A DNA stretch of 64,000 nucleotides from Spiroplasma endosymbiont of Clivina fossor (GCF_964031115.1 NZ_OZ035006.1:1401605-1465604); one strand, 5' to 3'. Positions 36,693 through 47,204 are shown, counted from the stretch's first letter. The notes: generated from the letters alone by a model not told the origin. Translations and numbers: made by a program.

Positions 36693-37295
36693 TTATTTTA
36701 ATTTACTAATAATAATATTAGTTATTTCATCAATTGACTTATCATCACTTTCAATAACTAAAAAATTAAACTTAGTTTTATATTTTTCATATCATTGTTC
36801 ATACTTCTCATTTAATAAAACTCAATAATTTTCATCAACTAATAATTCACTAGTTCGGCCACGAACTTTTATGCGTTGGATCGCCGTTGATGAAGACACG
36901 CGTAAAAAAACAATTAAGTCGGGAGTAATTAAATTATCTAAATAAATACTTTCTAAAACCACATTGTGATAAAAGTCACAATAAACTTGATAATCAATAT
37001 CATTAATAAGTTGTAAGTCTTTTAACACTTCAACAAAAACAACATCTTCCATTACACTACGATCAAAAATTACATTTGTTTTACCCTTAGTTAATTTTAA
37101 TTGTTGACTTCGTGCCATTAACATATATACTTGCATTTTAAAAGCTGTTTGTTGCGGATTACGATAATATTCATCCAAATATGGATTTTCCTTTACTGGC
37201 TCATTCATTAATAAATAATCGGCATATCTTTTTGATAATTTTTCACTAATAGTTGACTTGCCAGCTCCCACGACTCCTGATAATATAATTCGCAT
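36693..37295 (-). CDS. Deoxynucleoside kinase (dGK/dAK family)
   Basis: Phosphorylates deoxyribonucleosides for salvage, which is important where de novo synthesis is absent. The 200-residue protein has a P-loop GVVGAGKST (about residues 7-15), NEPVKENPYL (about 31-40), the DRS motif FDRSVMEDVVF (about 76-86) and the arginine lid RGRTSEL. Base specificity (dG, dA or dC) cannot be decided from motifs alone. It lies 22 bp after the small secreted-protein gene and may be cotranscribed. Confidence 0.87.
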
Positions 37296-37317
37296 TTATT
37301 TAAACTCCTTATTTATG

Positions 37318-37674
37318 TTAATTTTGACTTTCATTTTTAAATTTATCACTGACACCCGTCACTTCTTCAGTTATTGTTATTGATTTTGATTGGTGAGCAA
37401 GTAATATTTTTTGACAACTACTTTTTGATGTTAAGAACAACAAATTCATTGTGACAATTATTTTATTTAAAACTAATTTGTTAGATTTTTCTGCTTGTTT
37501 TTTAGTACAAATAATTTTAACTAAATTACTACTTATTTTTAATAAAACTTTACTGATACTTCTTCTGATTAATGCACAATAATTAAAGATAATATCTATT
37601 TCTGCAAGTTCTACTGTACTACCAGCGATAGCAATAATTGTTATGTTGCTTAACAACTTTAAAATTTTTGCCAT
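37318..37674 (-). CDS. Small putative secreted or membrane protein, unknown
   Basis: A 118-residue protein starting MAKILKLLSNITIIAIAGSTV, which resembles the signal sequences of Spiroplasma surface proteins but has no lipobox cysteine at the expected place. The rest is rich in Ile, Leu, Lys and Ser with three cysteines. The start at 37674 has AGGAGG 6 bases upstream, better than the ATG at 37680. It could be a remnant of a larger surface protein. No family recognised. Confidence 0.45.
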   Translation of the reverse strand: MAKILKLLSNITIIAIAGSTVELAEIDIIFNYCALIRRSISKVLLKISSNLVKIICTKKQAEKSNKLVLNKIIVTMNLLFLTSKSSCQKILLAHQSKSITITEEVTGVSDKFKNESQN

Positions 37675-37761
37675 TTTCATCCTCCTAAATAAATATATTT
37701 ATCTAAATATTATTATTTATTTTACATTTTTTATCATTTTTTAGCAATATTTATTTAAATA

Positions 37762-37788
37762 GGTCGCGTTTAGTTTTCTTAGGTATTG
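37762..37788. mobile_element. Solo MITE end, M2 (about 26 bp)
   Basis: Only the terminal GGTCGCGTTTAGTTTTCTTA plus the next few bases match the MITE; the sequence then diverges. The rest of 37675-37916 holds no gene I can support. Confidence 0.7.
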
Positions 37789-37916
37789 CTTTGAAGAAGT
37801 AAAACAATCAGCTAATTATATTATTTAATTACTAAACTAACCCTGCCTTTCTTGTTATTGTCATTTTTATTCGTTTTCATTTTATCATATTTATTGAATT
37901 TTTACACAATAAAAAT

Positions 37917-39063
37917 TTTTAATTTTGTCGAAAACTCTTGATATTTATTGAATATACTTAATTTTAGGTATATTTTTAATATGATAGAGGTGGATAATAA
38001 TTATGGAAAAAATAATTCAAGAACTAGTAAATACTTTAACAGATGATCAATTTTTAGAATTTTATGAAAAAGTCAAACAACAAGCAGAATTAATAAAAAA
38101 ACAAAAACGTTTAAATGAAATTGATCAAAAATTTAGAGCACAAGGTATTAAATGCCCTAAATGTGAATCTTACCATTGCGTTAAAAATGGACATAATTCA
38201 GAAGGAAAACAAAAATATTTATGTAAAAATTGCCGTGCAAGTTTTGACGCTTTTCGTAATCATTTTATTTATTGAAGTCATTTAAATTATGAACAATGAA
38301 ATTTATTGATTCAAATTTCATTGCTGGGGCAATCTAGTAAAACAATTTCTCGTTTTATTAAAACTACATTAAAAACTGCTTGATATAATCGTCAAAAATT
38401 AATGAAATCAAAACAATTAGAAAATACCCAATTAAAATTTAAAAAATTATCTGGTAAAATCCAAATCGATGAAACATTTATTAAAGAAATCCATAAAGGA
38501 AATTTCAAATATAAAACTGATCCACGAAGAATTCACCTTGACCCATTCGCAACTAATACTAAATGCTGTATTCAAATGGCAATTGATAATAATAACAATA
38601 TTTATGTTAAATCCACAAACACCAAACGTTTACAAAAACAATGAGTTATTGAAAATATGAACAAAGAATTAATTAACGAAAATTCAATTATTACTTCTGA
38701 TATACAAAAATTATATTTTTTAGTAGCAAAACAAACAAATTCTACTTTATGTGTAACTAAAACAACAATTAATCCTGAAGCTAGTTATCGTAACTTAAAT
38801 AAAATCAGTAAATTACAATCTAGTCTTAAAGAAGCCTTAATTCATTATCATGGTTTAGGTTTTACTAATATTCAAAATTATTTAAATCTCTGAAAATGAA
38901 AATACCAACATAAGGGTTTAACTCCAAACCAACAAACAGCGGTATTATATTTTAATGTATAAAAAAGTTAAAGTAAAAATAGTAATTTTACATAAAAGCC
39001 TTTTAAAATTATCAAGTTGATGATTTTTTTTTATTTTATCAAGAGTTTTCGACAAAATTAAAA
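37917..39063 (+). mobile_element. IS1595-like element A, copy A9 (intact)
   Basis: Complete element with both ends. Its right flank is half of a MITE (39064-39182) and its left flank is unrelated sequence, so the two flanks do not form one target site. The matching MITE half follows copy A10 at 43183. Confidence 0.92.
38003..38962 (+). CDS. IS1595-like transposase
   Basis: Intact 319-residue frame with TGA as Trp, the same as the copy at 6191-7150 except for one M to I change (SDIQKLY). RBS AGAGGTGG lies before the ATG. Zinc ribbon and IQIDETF core are intact. Confidence 0.85.
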
Positions 39064-39182
39064 ATTTTTTACAACAAAAATCATACATAAGAAATATATA
39101 CTTAATTTGAATATTGAAATAATTTATAGTAAATGATTATTTTTTCTTTTTTAAAAAATACCTAAGAAAACTAAACGCGACC
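39064..39182 (-). mobile_element. MITE M3, first half
   Basis: It runs from the A9 edge to the terminal CGCGACC. Its first eight bases ATTTTTTA are the reverse complement of the first eight bases of the other half (43183-43190), as expected for the target duplication of an A insertion. Confidence 0.85.
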
Positions 39183-39198
39183 CTATATTAAGAATTAT

Positions 39199-40106
39199 AG
39201 ACTTGGTACATAACTATAACTAGCTTAATTCAAAATTATATATTCCTCTGAAATTAAGTTAAATCGTAATCCAAATCTTCTAATCTTATTGCGATAACGA
39301 TAAACTAGTATTTTAAATCTTTTTAATCTAGCAAAAACATGTTCAATGACAATTCTAACTTTACTTAAAAAGCTATTATATTCCTTTTTATCTGGATTTA
39401 AAGGATTATTTTTACTCTTTTTAATTGGCAATAATGTATTTTTATGAACATTTTGCAAACCTTGATATCCTGAATCGGCAATTAATTCTAATTTTGGATT
39501 TATAAGTGTATTTGATTTTAAAAATAACTTATAATCATGAGTACTGCCATAACAAAAATCTACTGAAATAATTTTATTGTTAAATAAATCAATAATTATT
39601 TGCGATTTTAATGAATGTTGCCTTTTCTTACCAGAAAATAATAATTTTAGTTTTTTTTAATTCTTTCAATTGGAATTTCTGTAGCATCAATTGCTAATAA
39701 ATTATTAGTAGTACCCTTATTTTCTAATAATATCTTTTTGCCAGGTATATGAAAGTGACTATTTTTTATTAGAGTATTTTCAACTCAAAAGATATTACGA
39801 ATACAACTAACATGACTAATATTATATTTTTTTGCAATAATACGATATGTACTATATTCTTTTCAGAATTCTAAAGTCATAAGTAATCTTTGCTCTATTG
39901 ATAATTTATTTGGTCTACCACCAATTTGTTTTTGTTTAGCTTCACCTTCTTTTAAAATTTCTACCATTTTCATGAAAGTTTTATATTTTATGCCTATTAA
40001 ACTATAAAATTCGTTTTCGTCTTTGTATTTATCTAACATTTGTACTTCACCTAGAAAATAATATTATCAAAATAGTAGATAAAATTAAAGGTTATGTACC
40101 AAGTCT
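39199..40106 (-). mobile_element. IS5-like element C, copy C2
   Basis: Complete 908-bp element with inverted ends AGACTTGGTACATAAC. TAT is present on both sides (39196-39198 and 40107-40109), a probable 3-bp duplication. Confidence 0.88.
39225..40039 (-). CDS. IS5-family transposase of element C (two frames, -1 frameshift; altered C-terminus)
   Basis: First frame from ATG 40039 (MLDKYKDENKFYSLIGIKYKTF...) ends at a TAA after a run of eight A and a C. The second frame (FSGKKRQHSLKSQ, ADSGYQG, RIVIEHVFARLKRF) is reached by -1 slippage on A_AAA_AAC. Compared with C1, two extra bases (AG) near 39246 change the last residues from GIYNFEL to EEYIILN. The last helix may be affected. Activity uncertain. 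Confidence 0.75.
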
Positions 40107-40187
40107 TATTTAATATCAATGGATTTTTTATGTTATAATTATAGTCCATATTTAAGAAAACTATCTTTTAGGAGGAATTAATAATTA

Positions 40188-41492
40188 ATGGAAATTGATG
40201 ATTGGCTCATTTTTAATATAAGTTGACAAATTACATTATCTTGGTTAGCACCAACAATATTTATTTTATTATTTTTAAGTGCTTTTTTTTCAGCAATGGA
40301 AACAGCATTAACTTCAATTAATATTATTAGGATTAAAAATTTAGCAAAAACTAATAAAAGACAGGCAAAGAAAGCTAAAAGAGTATATCTTTTAGTTAAA
40401 GATTATAGTATTACAATTACAACGCTGTTAATCGCTAATAATTTAGTTAACATTGCTTTAGCGACATTTGTTACTTTCTTTTTTGATAATCAATTGGGTT
40501 TACCATCACATTGGTCATTAATAATATCAACAATGTTTTCTTTAGTAATTGTATTGCTATTTGGAGAAATTATTCCTAAAAATATTGCGCGATGAATTCC
40601 TGAAAGGTTAGCTATTAGTTGTTCATGAGTGATTGTTGTGGTGCGGTTAATTTTTTACCCATTAGCTTATATGTTTTCAAAAATTAAATTAAAATCAGAG
40701 CATCCTTCAACAACAGAAAGAGAGTTATTAGAACTTGTAAAAACTATTGAAAATGAAGGAGTTTTGGAAAAACAAGAGCGTCATTTAATTACTTCAGCAA
40801 TTATATTTGATGAAAAAACTGTTAAAACGGCGATGCAATCAAGAGATAAAGTAATAACAATTAATTACAATAGTTCTATTAGTGATATTAAGACTTTATA
40901 TCGTCAAGAGAGGTTTACTAGAGTACCTGTAATAAATTCTAATACTAAAGTTGTTAAGGGGATTCTTAATGTTAAAGATATTATTATTAATACCCTTGAT
41001 GATGAATCATTAACGATACCAGCGCTTTTGCAAAAACCGTTATTTTTGTCTAAAAATACCAAATTAAGTGTTGCCTTAGAAAAAATGCAAAAGAGTAAGA
41101 TGCATTTAGCAATTGTAACAAGTAGTAAAACCAAAAAAGATTTTATTGGTATTATTACAATGGAGGATTTAATTGAAGAATTAGTTGGCGAAATTTATGA
41201 TGAGCATGATGCGACAGGAAAAATTTATGAAATTGGGCATCATAAATTTCAAGTAGTAGGAACAATTAAGTTAAAAAAGTTATTTCAAACTTTAAATGAA
41301 TCAGTACCTGTAACAAATGCTAAGTCATTAAATGAATGATATCGTGAAATTAGCGGTGAAGCAAAAATTACTAAGAAAAGTCCAGAATTTCAATATAATA
41401 ACTATATTTTCCGAATTATTAAAGTAAGAAATTATTATGCTTCGTTTGAAATTGAAGTATTATCAAATAATAAAACTGAAAATTGAGAATAG
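40188..41492 (+). CDS. CNNM/CorC-type (hemolysin C-like) transporter
   Basis: A 434-residue membrane protein with an N-terminal CNNM/DUF21 domain of about 190 residues (SAFFSAMETALTS at about 30-42; LLFGEIIPKNIAR at about 125-137), a pair of CBS domains (about 215-345; RVPVINSNTKVVKGILNVKD and IVTSSKTKKDFIGIITMEDLIEELVGEIYDEHD) and a C-terminal CorC/HlyC domain. The family is implicated in Mg2+ or Co2+ efflux. Extended -10 TGTTATAAT and RBS AGGAGG lie upstream. It is the only plus-strand chromosomal gene between 30 kb and 55 kb and sits in the proposed inverted segment. Confidence 0.88.
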
Positions 41493-41501
41493 TTAATTTG
41501 G

Positions 41502-41533
41502 TCGCCTGTTATTATTAAGTAATAGGCGATTTT
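41502..41533 (+). terminator. Rho-independent terminator after the CNNM gene
   Basis: TCGCCT pairs with AGGCGA around an AT-rich inner stem, followed by TTTTG. It lies 10 bp after the stop. Confidence 0.7.
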
Positions 41534-41666
41534 GTTGGGGGAGGGAGGAGATGTAAGGTAACACAGACATTTTAGACCAGTAAGAATGCTCCTCTTAACA
41601 ATAATTTTTTAAAGGAGGTAGGTATTTTAATTAATAAAATTAAACTAACTTTATTAATTTATTAAC

Positions 41667-41806
41667 TTGTTCGAACAAAAACTAAATTCTATTTAAAAAG
41701 TTGTGTTGTAAATATGAGAACACTTTTTAGGTGTACCAAAAAATGCTTTTTGGTAATTTCGAGCATTTCTCGTTCTCGCACCTAGTTAGCTAACATAACT
41801 TAGTTA
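41667..41806 (+). other. Structured non-coding block with hairpins and palindromes
   Basis: TTGTTCGAACAA (41667-41678) is a perfect 12-bp palindrome. From 41728 to 41784, TAGGTG pairs with CACCTA and encloses two hairpins: a 9-bp perfect stem TACCAAAAA/TTTTTGGTA (41734-41755) and CGAG/CTCG (41760-41772). Two more palindromes follow, GTTAGCTAAC (41785-41794) and TAACTTAGTTA (41796-41806). Upstream 41534-41660 has a G-rich stretch and an AAAGGAGG with no ATG. No protein is supported before 41915. Confidence 0.5.
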
Positions 41807-41914
41807 ACATAAGAGAGATAACATAGATTTATTTTTTAATTTTAAAGATAAATATTGATAACCTCTTTATTTTTTTCTGTAAATGGGTTATTTTTAATTT
41901 AAAGGTGATTTTTT

Positions 41915-42036
41915 ATGCAAGAAAAAGATATTTTAAAAGAAATAAATAATATTGATGATAAAACTTTTATGAAAATATATCAGCAATTAAATAATAGAGC
42001 AAAGAAAATTGAAAAAAAGGAAAAACAAGTAATTAT
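41915..42036 (+). pseudogene. 5' remnant of a helical N-terminal gene, cut by A10
   Basis: ATG with RBS AAAGGTG opens 41 codons (MQEKDILKEINNIDDKTFMK...) before A10 begins; the frame ends inside the A10 inverted repeat. Charge pattern and spacing resemble the N-terminus of the A transposase (TDDQFLEFYEKVKQQAELIKK), so it may be the start of a related transposase. The rest of the gene is not in this window. Confidence 0.45.
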
Positions 42037-43182
42037 TTTTAATTTTGTCGAAAACTCTTGATAAAATAAAAAAAATCATCAACTTGATAATTTTAAAAGG
42101 CTTTTATGTAAAATTACTATTTTTACTTTAACTTTTTTATACATTAAAATATAATACCGCTGTTTGTTGGTTTGGAGTTAAACCCTTATGTTGGTATTTT
42201 CATTTTCAGAGATTTAAATAATTTTGAATATTAGTAAAACCTAAACCATGATAATGAATTAAGGCTTCTTTAAGACTAGATTGTAATTTACTGATTTTAT
42301 TTAAGTTACGATAACTAGCTTCAGGATTAATTGTTGTTTTAGTTACACATAAAGTAGAATTTGTTTGTTTTGCTACTAAAAAATATAATTTTTGCATATC
42401 AGAAGTAATAATTGAATTTTCGTTAATTAATTCTTTGTTCATATTTTCAATAACTCATTGTTTTTGTAAACGTTTGGTGTTTGTGGATTTAACATAAATA
42501 TTGTTATTATTATCAATTGCCATTTGAATACAGCATTTAATATTAGTTGCGAATGGGTCAAGGTGAATTCTTCGTGGATCAGTTTTATATTTGAAATTTC
42601 CTTTATGGATTTCTTTAATAAATGTTTCATCGATTTGGATTTTACCAGATAATTTTTTAAATTTTAATTGGGTATTTTCTAATTGTTTTGATTTCATTAA
42701 TTTTTGACGATTATATCAAGCAGTTTTTAATGTAGTTTTAATAAAACGAGAAATTGTTTTACTAGATTGCCCCAGCAATGAAATTTGAATCAATAAATTT
42801 CATTGTTCATAATTTAAATGACTTCAATAAATAAAATGATTACGAAAAGCGTCAAAACTTGCACGGCAATTTTTACATAAATATTTTTGTTTTCCTTCTG
42901 AATTATGTCCATTTTTAACGCAATGGTAAGATTCACATTTAGGGCATTTAATACCTTGCGCTCTAAATTTTTGATCAATTTCATTTAAACGTTTTTGTTT
43001 TTTTATTAATTCTGCTTGTTGTTTGACTTTTTCATAAAATTCTAAAAATTGATCATCTGTTAAAGTATTTACTAGTTCTTGAATTATTTTTTCCATAATT
43101 ATTATCCACCTCTATCATATTAAAAATATACCTAAAATTAAGTATATTCAATAAATATCAAGAGTTTTCGACAAAATTAAAA
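42037..43182 (-). mobile_element. IS1595-like element A, copy A10 (intact)
   Basis: Complete 1146-bp element. Right flank is the second half of MITE M3, beginning with TAAAAAAT. Left flank is the gene remnant at 41915. Confidence 0.92.
42137..43096 (-). CDS. IS1595-like transposase
   Basis: Intact 319-residue frame. It differs from the other copies by one T to I change (TNIKCC). All motifs present. Confidence 0.85.
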
Positions 43183-43375
43183 TAAAAAATTATTTTAATG
43201 TTGTTTTTATAAGCATTTTACTTAGTTTTTATAACCTTTTATTAAGATTATGCTTGTTAATATTAAATATTTTGTTTTATTACTTATTTTTCAAATAAAA
43301 CGATAATTAAATTGTAGTTACTTTTCTTTCAAAATTAATCAAATATTTTTCCACCTAACAAAACTTTACGCGTCC
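43183..43375 (-). mobile_element. MITE M3, second half
   Basis: It runs from the A10 edge to the terminal CGCGTCC. Together with 39064-39182 it gives one full MITE sharing an 8-bp overlap. Confidence 0.85.
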
Positions 43376-43380
43376 AGAAA

Positions 43381-43400
43381 GAGAGAATTTATATTCTCTC
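43381..43400 (-). terminator. Probable terminator after the repeat lipoprotein
   Basis: GAGAGAAT/ATTCTCTC, an 8-bp stem with a 4-base loop, followed by TTT on the minus strand. It lies 17 bp after the gene's stop. Confidence 0.6.
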
Positions 43401-43416
43401 TTTTCTCCCCTTTAAA

Positions 43417-45250
43417 TTATGAATTGTTTCTAGATTTTGTTTTAACTAAAAAATTAATCTTTTTATCACTATCAGAAATAATATCACGAGAATTTTTTTC
43501 TCTTAATTGAAATAATACCGTAACTTGCCCTCAGGTTTTGCCATCAGCCGGTATTACTTTATCATTTCAATCAGTTTCATTAGGAACGATTAATAATTCA
43601 TAATTACCTTTATAAATATCTTTTGTTTTATTTTGTAAATAATTTGTAAATTCAGTCATAGTTGCCAGAGGTTCATTAATCGTTGTTTTATTTTCAGGAA
43701 ATATCCGCCCAAGTTCTGAATGAATATAATGTTTTATTTCTTCACCTGTTGAAGCCAAAACCTTAACAGTAATAGTTTTTGTTTCTAAAATCTCACAATT
43801 ATGAATTGCTTGAATTTTAACTTGGACATCATAATCACTAATATAAACTTTTTTTCAATCTAAAACTTCATATTTTATCTTAACACCAACTGGTGGCATT
43901 TCCGGAACTAAATTTCTAACTACTTGTTCAATATCTTGCTCATTTTTATAAGCACGAGCTTCAACAATACTATTAAACTTATTTAAATAGTTACTTACTT
44001 CATTTTTAATTTTTTCGCTACAAGTAGTCGCCTTAACTTTAAGCTTAACTTCACCAACCTTAGTAGTATTATTCATTGCTTTAACAACAACTTCTAAGTC
44101 AACATTTGATAATTCACTAGTAGCGACTAAATCTCAATGCAAAACTTTACTAACAATTGTAATTCCTTTTGGCGGTGAAACATCAACTAATTCTTTAATG
44201 GCTTGCATAACTTCATCTTCACTATGATAATATTTAGGCACATCAATATTTTTAAACTTACTTAAATAAGATTTAATCGTATTATTTTCCTTAACTTTCA
44301 CATTAACTTGAATAGTATTAATTTCTTTACCATCCTTTATTGCTTTAACAATAATTACCGCATCAAAACTTTCAGATACATAGGGGTTCTTTTCAATTTA
44401 ACACTTCATATTTTATCGTAATATTATTAGGAACTACAGCAGCAACAACGGAATTTTTTACAGCTTCAATCACTTCTTCTTTACTAAAATAACAATTTTC
44501 TTCAAGAATATCTTTAAAATTATCCAAATAATTCTTAATCGGTTCAAATAAACCGCATACCTTAACAACAATATTCTTTGTTTTAATTAAAACTGTATGA
44601 TGTAATATTGATATTTTTACTTTCAGCGCATAAAAATTCGTTGGTTCTGTTTGCATCACTTGCTCTCAATCATTATTATCAATTTCAATATTAACCCTTA
44701 AATCATTTTCTTTATTATTAGGTATCTGTTGCTATAATACATATGTCATTTGATTAATTGATTGATAATGAAAGACATTCTCAACAGTTTCAAACTTATT
44801 TAAAATATTCCTAGCTTCGTTATCTAAAATCCGACGATGCTTTTCATGAATAGTAATTTTCCTTTCAATTTTAACTTCGGTTTTATTTTTATCCATTGCT
44901 TTTCCTTTTAAAATAACATTAACATTAATGACATCAACATCACTGGAAACCATAATATTATTATCTTTTAATTCAATCATAACATCACTAATATATACAA
45001 ATAATAATCCCGCAATACAATCTGATAACTTTTTGGTAATTAAATTAACAATATTATCGCCAACAAAAGTTTGCTCTAAAAACAAAGGGTTAAGTTCTTT
45101 ACTTGCTAATTCATTAGTTGCTGCCGCAAGCTTCGCATTTTTTATTTTAAAATTGTCATCATTAAAACTACTTGTATTACAACCAATTATTGTGCTTATT
45201 GGTGTAATAATAAAAGTAAAAGTTAGTAACTGCTTTAAAATTCTATTCAT
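43417..45250 (-). pseudogene. Lipoprotein with about five tandem domains; in-frame TAG and frameshift
   Basis: The signal peptide ends in STIIGC (Cys at about residue 24), a good lipobox, so the protein would be surface-anchored by lipid. About 610 codons then contain roughly five repeats of about 90 residues. Each has a strand-rich half (VDLEVVVKAMN..., VQVKIQAIHN...) and a helix half (NYLNKFNSIVEARAY..., SYLSKFKNIDVPKYY...), linked by motifs such as KYEVLDWKK. An in-frame TAG at 44732-44734 ends the first 172 residues, and an extra base in GGGG (44393-44396, plus strand) shifts the frame at domain 3. No known function; surface-adhesin-like. Confidence 0.7.
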
Positions 45251-45464
45251 TTAAATCAACACATTCCCTTCATATAACAAATAAAAAGTAATTAAAATTA
45301 TACTGTTGCTAATATTGATAATAATACTTTTATAGATAATTTAATAATTACTTTTACTTGCTATTATTTTAATCACTTTAAAATAAAAATACAAGCATTT
45401 AACCACTTAATATCAAAAAGGAACAATATCATCAGATTGTTCCTAATTATTTTATTATTTAATT
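45251..45464. other. Intergenic region with rny terminator
   Basis: It holds no gene. AGGAACAAT (45419-45427) and ATTGTTCCT (45436-45444) form a 9-bp hairpin followed by TTTTTG on the minus strand, a terminator for rny. The remainder is AT-rich and should contain the lipoprotein promoter. Confidence 0.75.
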
Positions 45465-47000
45465 TTAACGAGCAACCTCATTAGCTCTCAATTCTCTAAT
45501 AACAGTGATATGAATATCGCCAGGAATAGTAATTTCTTTTTCAATTTTAATTTTCACATCATGAGCAATTTTATAAACCTTAACATCACTAACCTTACCA
45601 GGATCAACAATAATTCTAATTTGTCTTCCTGCTTGAACAGCATAAGATTTTTGCACCCCAGGGATTGATTGACAAATTTCTTCAATTTGTTGCATTCTTT
45701 GAATAAACTCTTCTAAAGAATTATTTCTTGCTCCCGGTCTAGCTGCCGATAAAGTATCCGCTGCCATTACTAAAACCGCATAAATACTTTGCGGACTAAC
45801 CTCACCATGGTGCGCATGAATAGCATTAATAATTAGCGGGTGTTCACCATATTTTTTTGCTAATTGAACACCCAAATTAACATGCGAACCATCCATTTCA
45901 TAATCAATTGCTTTACCAATATCATGTAATAAACCCGCTCTTCTTGCTAATTTTTCATCCAATCCTAATTCAGCAGCCATGGTTCCTGCCAATTTTGCTA
46001 CTTCAATACAATGCTGTAAAGCATTTTGACCAAAACTAGTACGATATCGTAATCTTCCAAGATAATAAACTAATCCAAGCTTCATATTAGTAATTCCTAA
46101 GTCATTAAGTACCTTTTGTCCAGTTTCTTGAATTAAAGTTTCCAACTCATCTTGGGTTTTCTTTAAAACTTCTTCAATTCTTATTGGTTGAATTCGCCCA
46201 TCGCACATTAATGAATTTAAAGTTCGAACTGCAATCTCTCGTCTAATCGGATTAAAAGATGCCACTTGAATAACTTCTGGAGTATCATCAATAATAATAT
46301 CAACACCTGCCGCTTGTTCAAAAGCCTTAATATTTCTACCTTCTTTACCAATAATTCGTCCCTTCATTTCATCATTAGGTAACTTAACAAATGCTGTTGT
46401 TTTTTCAGCAACAACATCATGTGCATACTTTTCAATGGCAACAGCAATAATATTGTCAGCAATATTTTTTGCTTTAATTTTAGCATCATTTTCACGATTT
46501 TTAATTAATTGCCCTAACTCTAAATCAAGCTTCTCCTCTAATTCCTTAAACAAAACTACTTTTGCTTCTTGTTGACTAAGTCCCGCAACTTTTTCTAATT
46601 CCAAAACAATTTTCTCTAACTTATCATAATAGTTTTCTTCAATTTTTTTAATATTATCTTTTTTTTGAAGAATTTCACGATATTGAGATTCCAACACTTC
46701 TTCGCGTTCAATAATATTTTTTTCGCGCTTCATTAATAAGGCTTCATAATTATTACTTTGACTTCTTCTTTGTTCTAAATCCATTGCTACTTCTTTTTTC
46801 ATTTGCGCAATTTCTACTTTGATATCTGCCTTTGCTGATTGAATAATATTTTTTGCTTCTCGTTCTGCTTGTTCCAATTTTATTTGACTCTTTTTATCAT
46901 TACTAGTACGAACAAAATATTTAATTAACAAACCAACACCAATGCCAATCGCCAATGCTAAAAAAATTCCAACCAAAAGACCGAATTCTAATTTACTCAT
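45465..47000 (-). CDS. rny: Ribonuclease Y
   Basis: Membrane-anchored endoribonuclease that starts mRNA decay in Firmicutes and Mollicutes. The 511-residue protein has an N-terminal transmembrane helix (about residues 4-25), a long coiled coil (about 30-185), a KH domain (GRIIGKEGRNIKAFE, about 218-232) and an HD domain with HDIGKAID at about 362-369. I chose ATG 47000 because AAAGGA is 7 bases upstream; the in-frame ATG at 47036 lacks this. It lies next to recA, as in Bacillus. Confidence 0.95.
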   Translation of the reverse strand: MSKLEFGLLVGIFLALAIGIGVGLLIKYFVRTSNDKKSQIKLEQAEREAKNIIQSAKADIKVEIAQMKKEVAMDLEQRRSQSNNYEALLMKREKNIIEREEVLESQYREILQKKDNIKKIEENYYDKLEKIVLELEKVAGLSQQEAKVVLFKELEEKLDLELGQLIKNRENDAKIKAKNIADNIIAVAIEKYAHDVVAEKTTAFVKLPNDEMKGRIIGKEGRNIKAFEQAAGVDIIIDDTPEVIQVASFNPIRREIAVRTLNSLMCDGRIQPIRIEEVLKKTQDELETLIQETGQKVLNDLGITNMKLGLVYYLGRLRYRTSFGQNALQHCIEVAKLAGTMAAELGLDEKLARRAGLLHDIGKAIDYEMDGSHVNLGVQLAKKYGEHPLIINAIHAHHGEVSPQSIYAVLVMAADTLSAARPGARNNSLEEFIQRMQQIEEICQSIPGVQKSYAVQAGRQIRIIVDPGKVSDVKVYKIAHDVKIKIEKEITIPGDIHITVIRELRANEVAR

Positions 47001-47054
47001 AAATTTTCCTTTCTGAATAGTTAATTTTCTTTTCAAATTATTAATAAAATTTAA

Positions 47055-47072
47055 TTTTTTTTTTTTTTTTTT
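47055..47072. repeat. T18 homopolymer upstream of rny
   Basis: A run of 18 T (A on the coding strand), 55-72 bp before the rny start. Long poly-A tracts in promoters can vary in length and change expression in mollicutes, but no -10/-35 pair is clear here. Confidence 0.7.
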
Positions 47073-47177
47073 AAAATAATAGATAATTAGTTTAAAACAT
47101 TACTTTAATGTTTACCTATTAATAATATCATTTTTTAATAACTAATTAAATACCAATATCAAGATTAAAAAACAAAA

Positions 47178-47204
47178 AGCAAGTCATTCATTAAAAGACT
47201 TGCT
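47178..47204 (-). terminator. recA terminator
   Basis: AGCAAGTC and GACTTGCT form an 8-bp stem, followed on the minus strand by TTTTTGTTTTTT. It lies 9 bp after the recA stop. Confidence 0.8.

Noticed and set aside
42037..43182. Composite transposon formed by A9 and A10 carrying the CNNM gene
   Set aside because: The block ends do not share a duplication, and the split MITE is better explained by an inversion between two copies.
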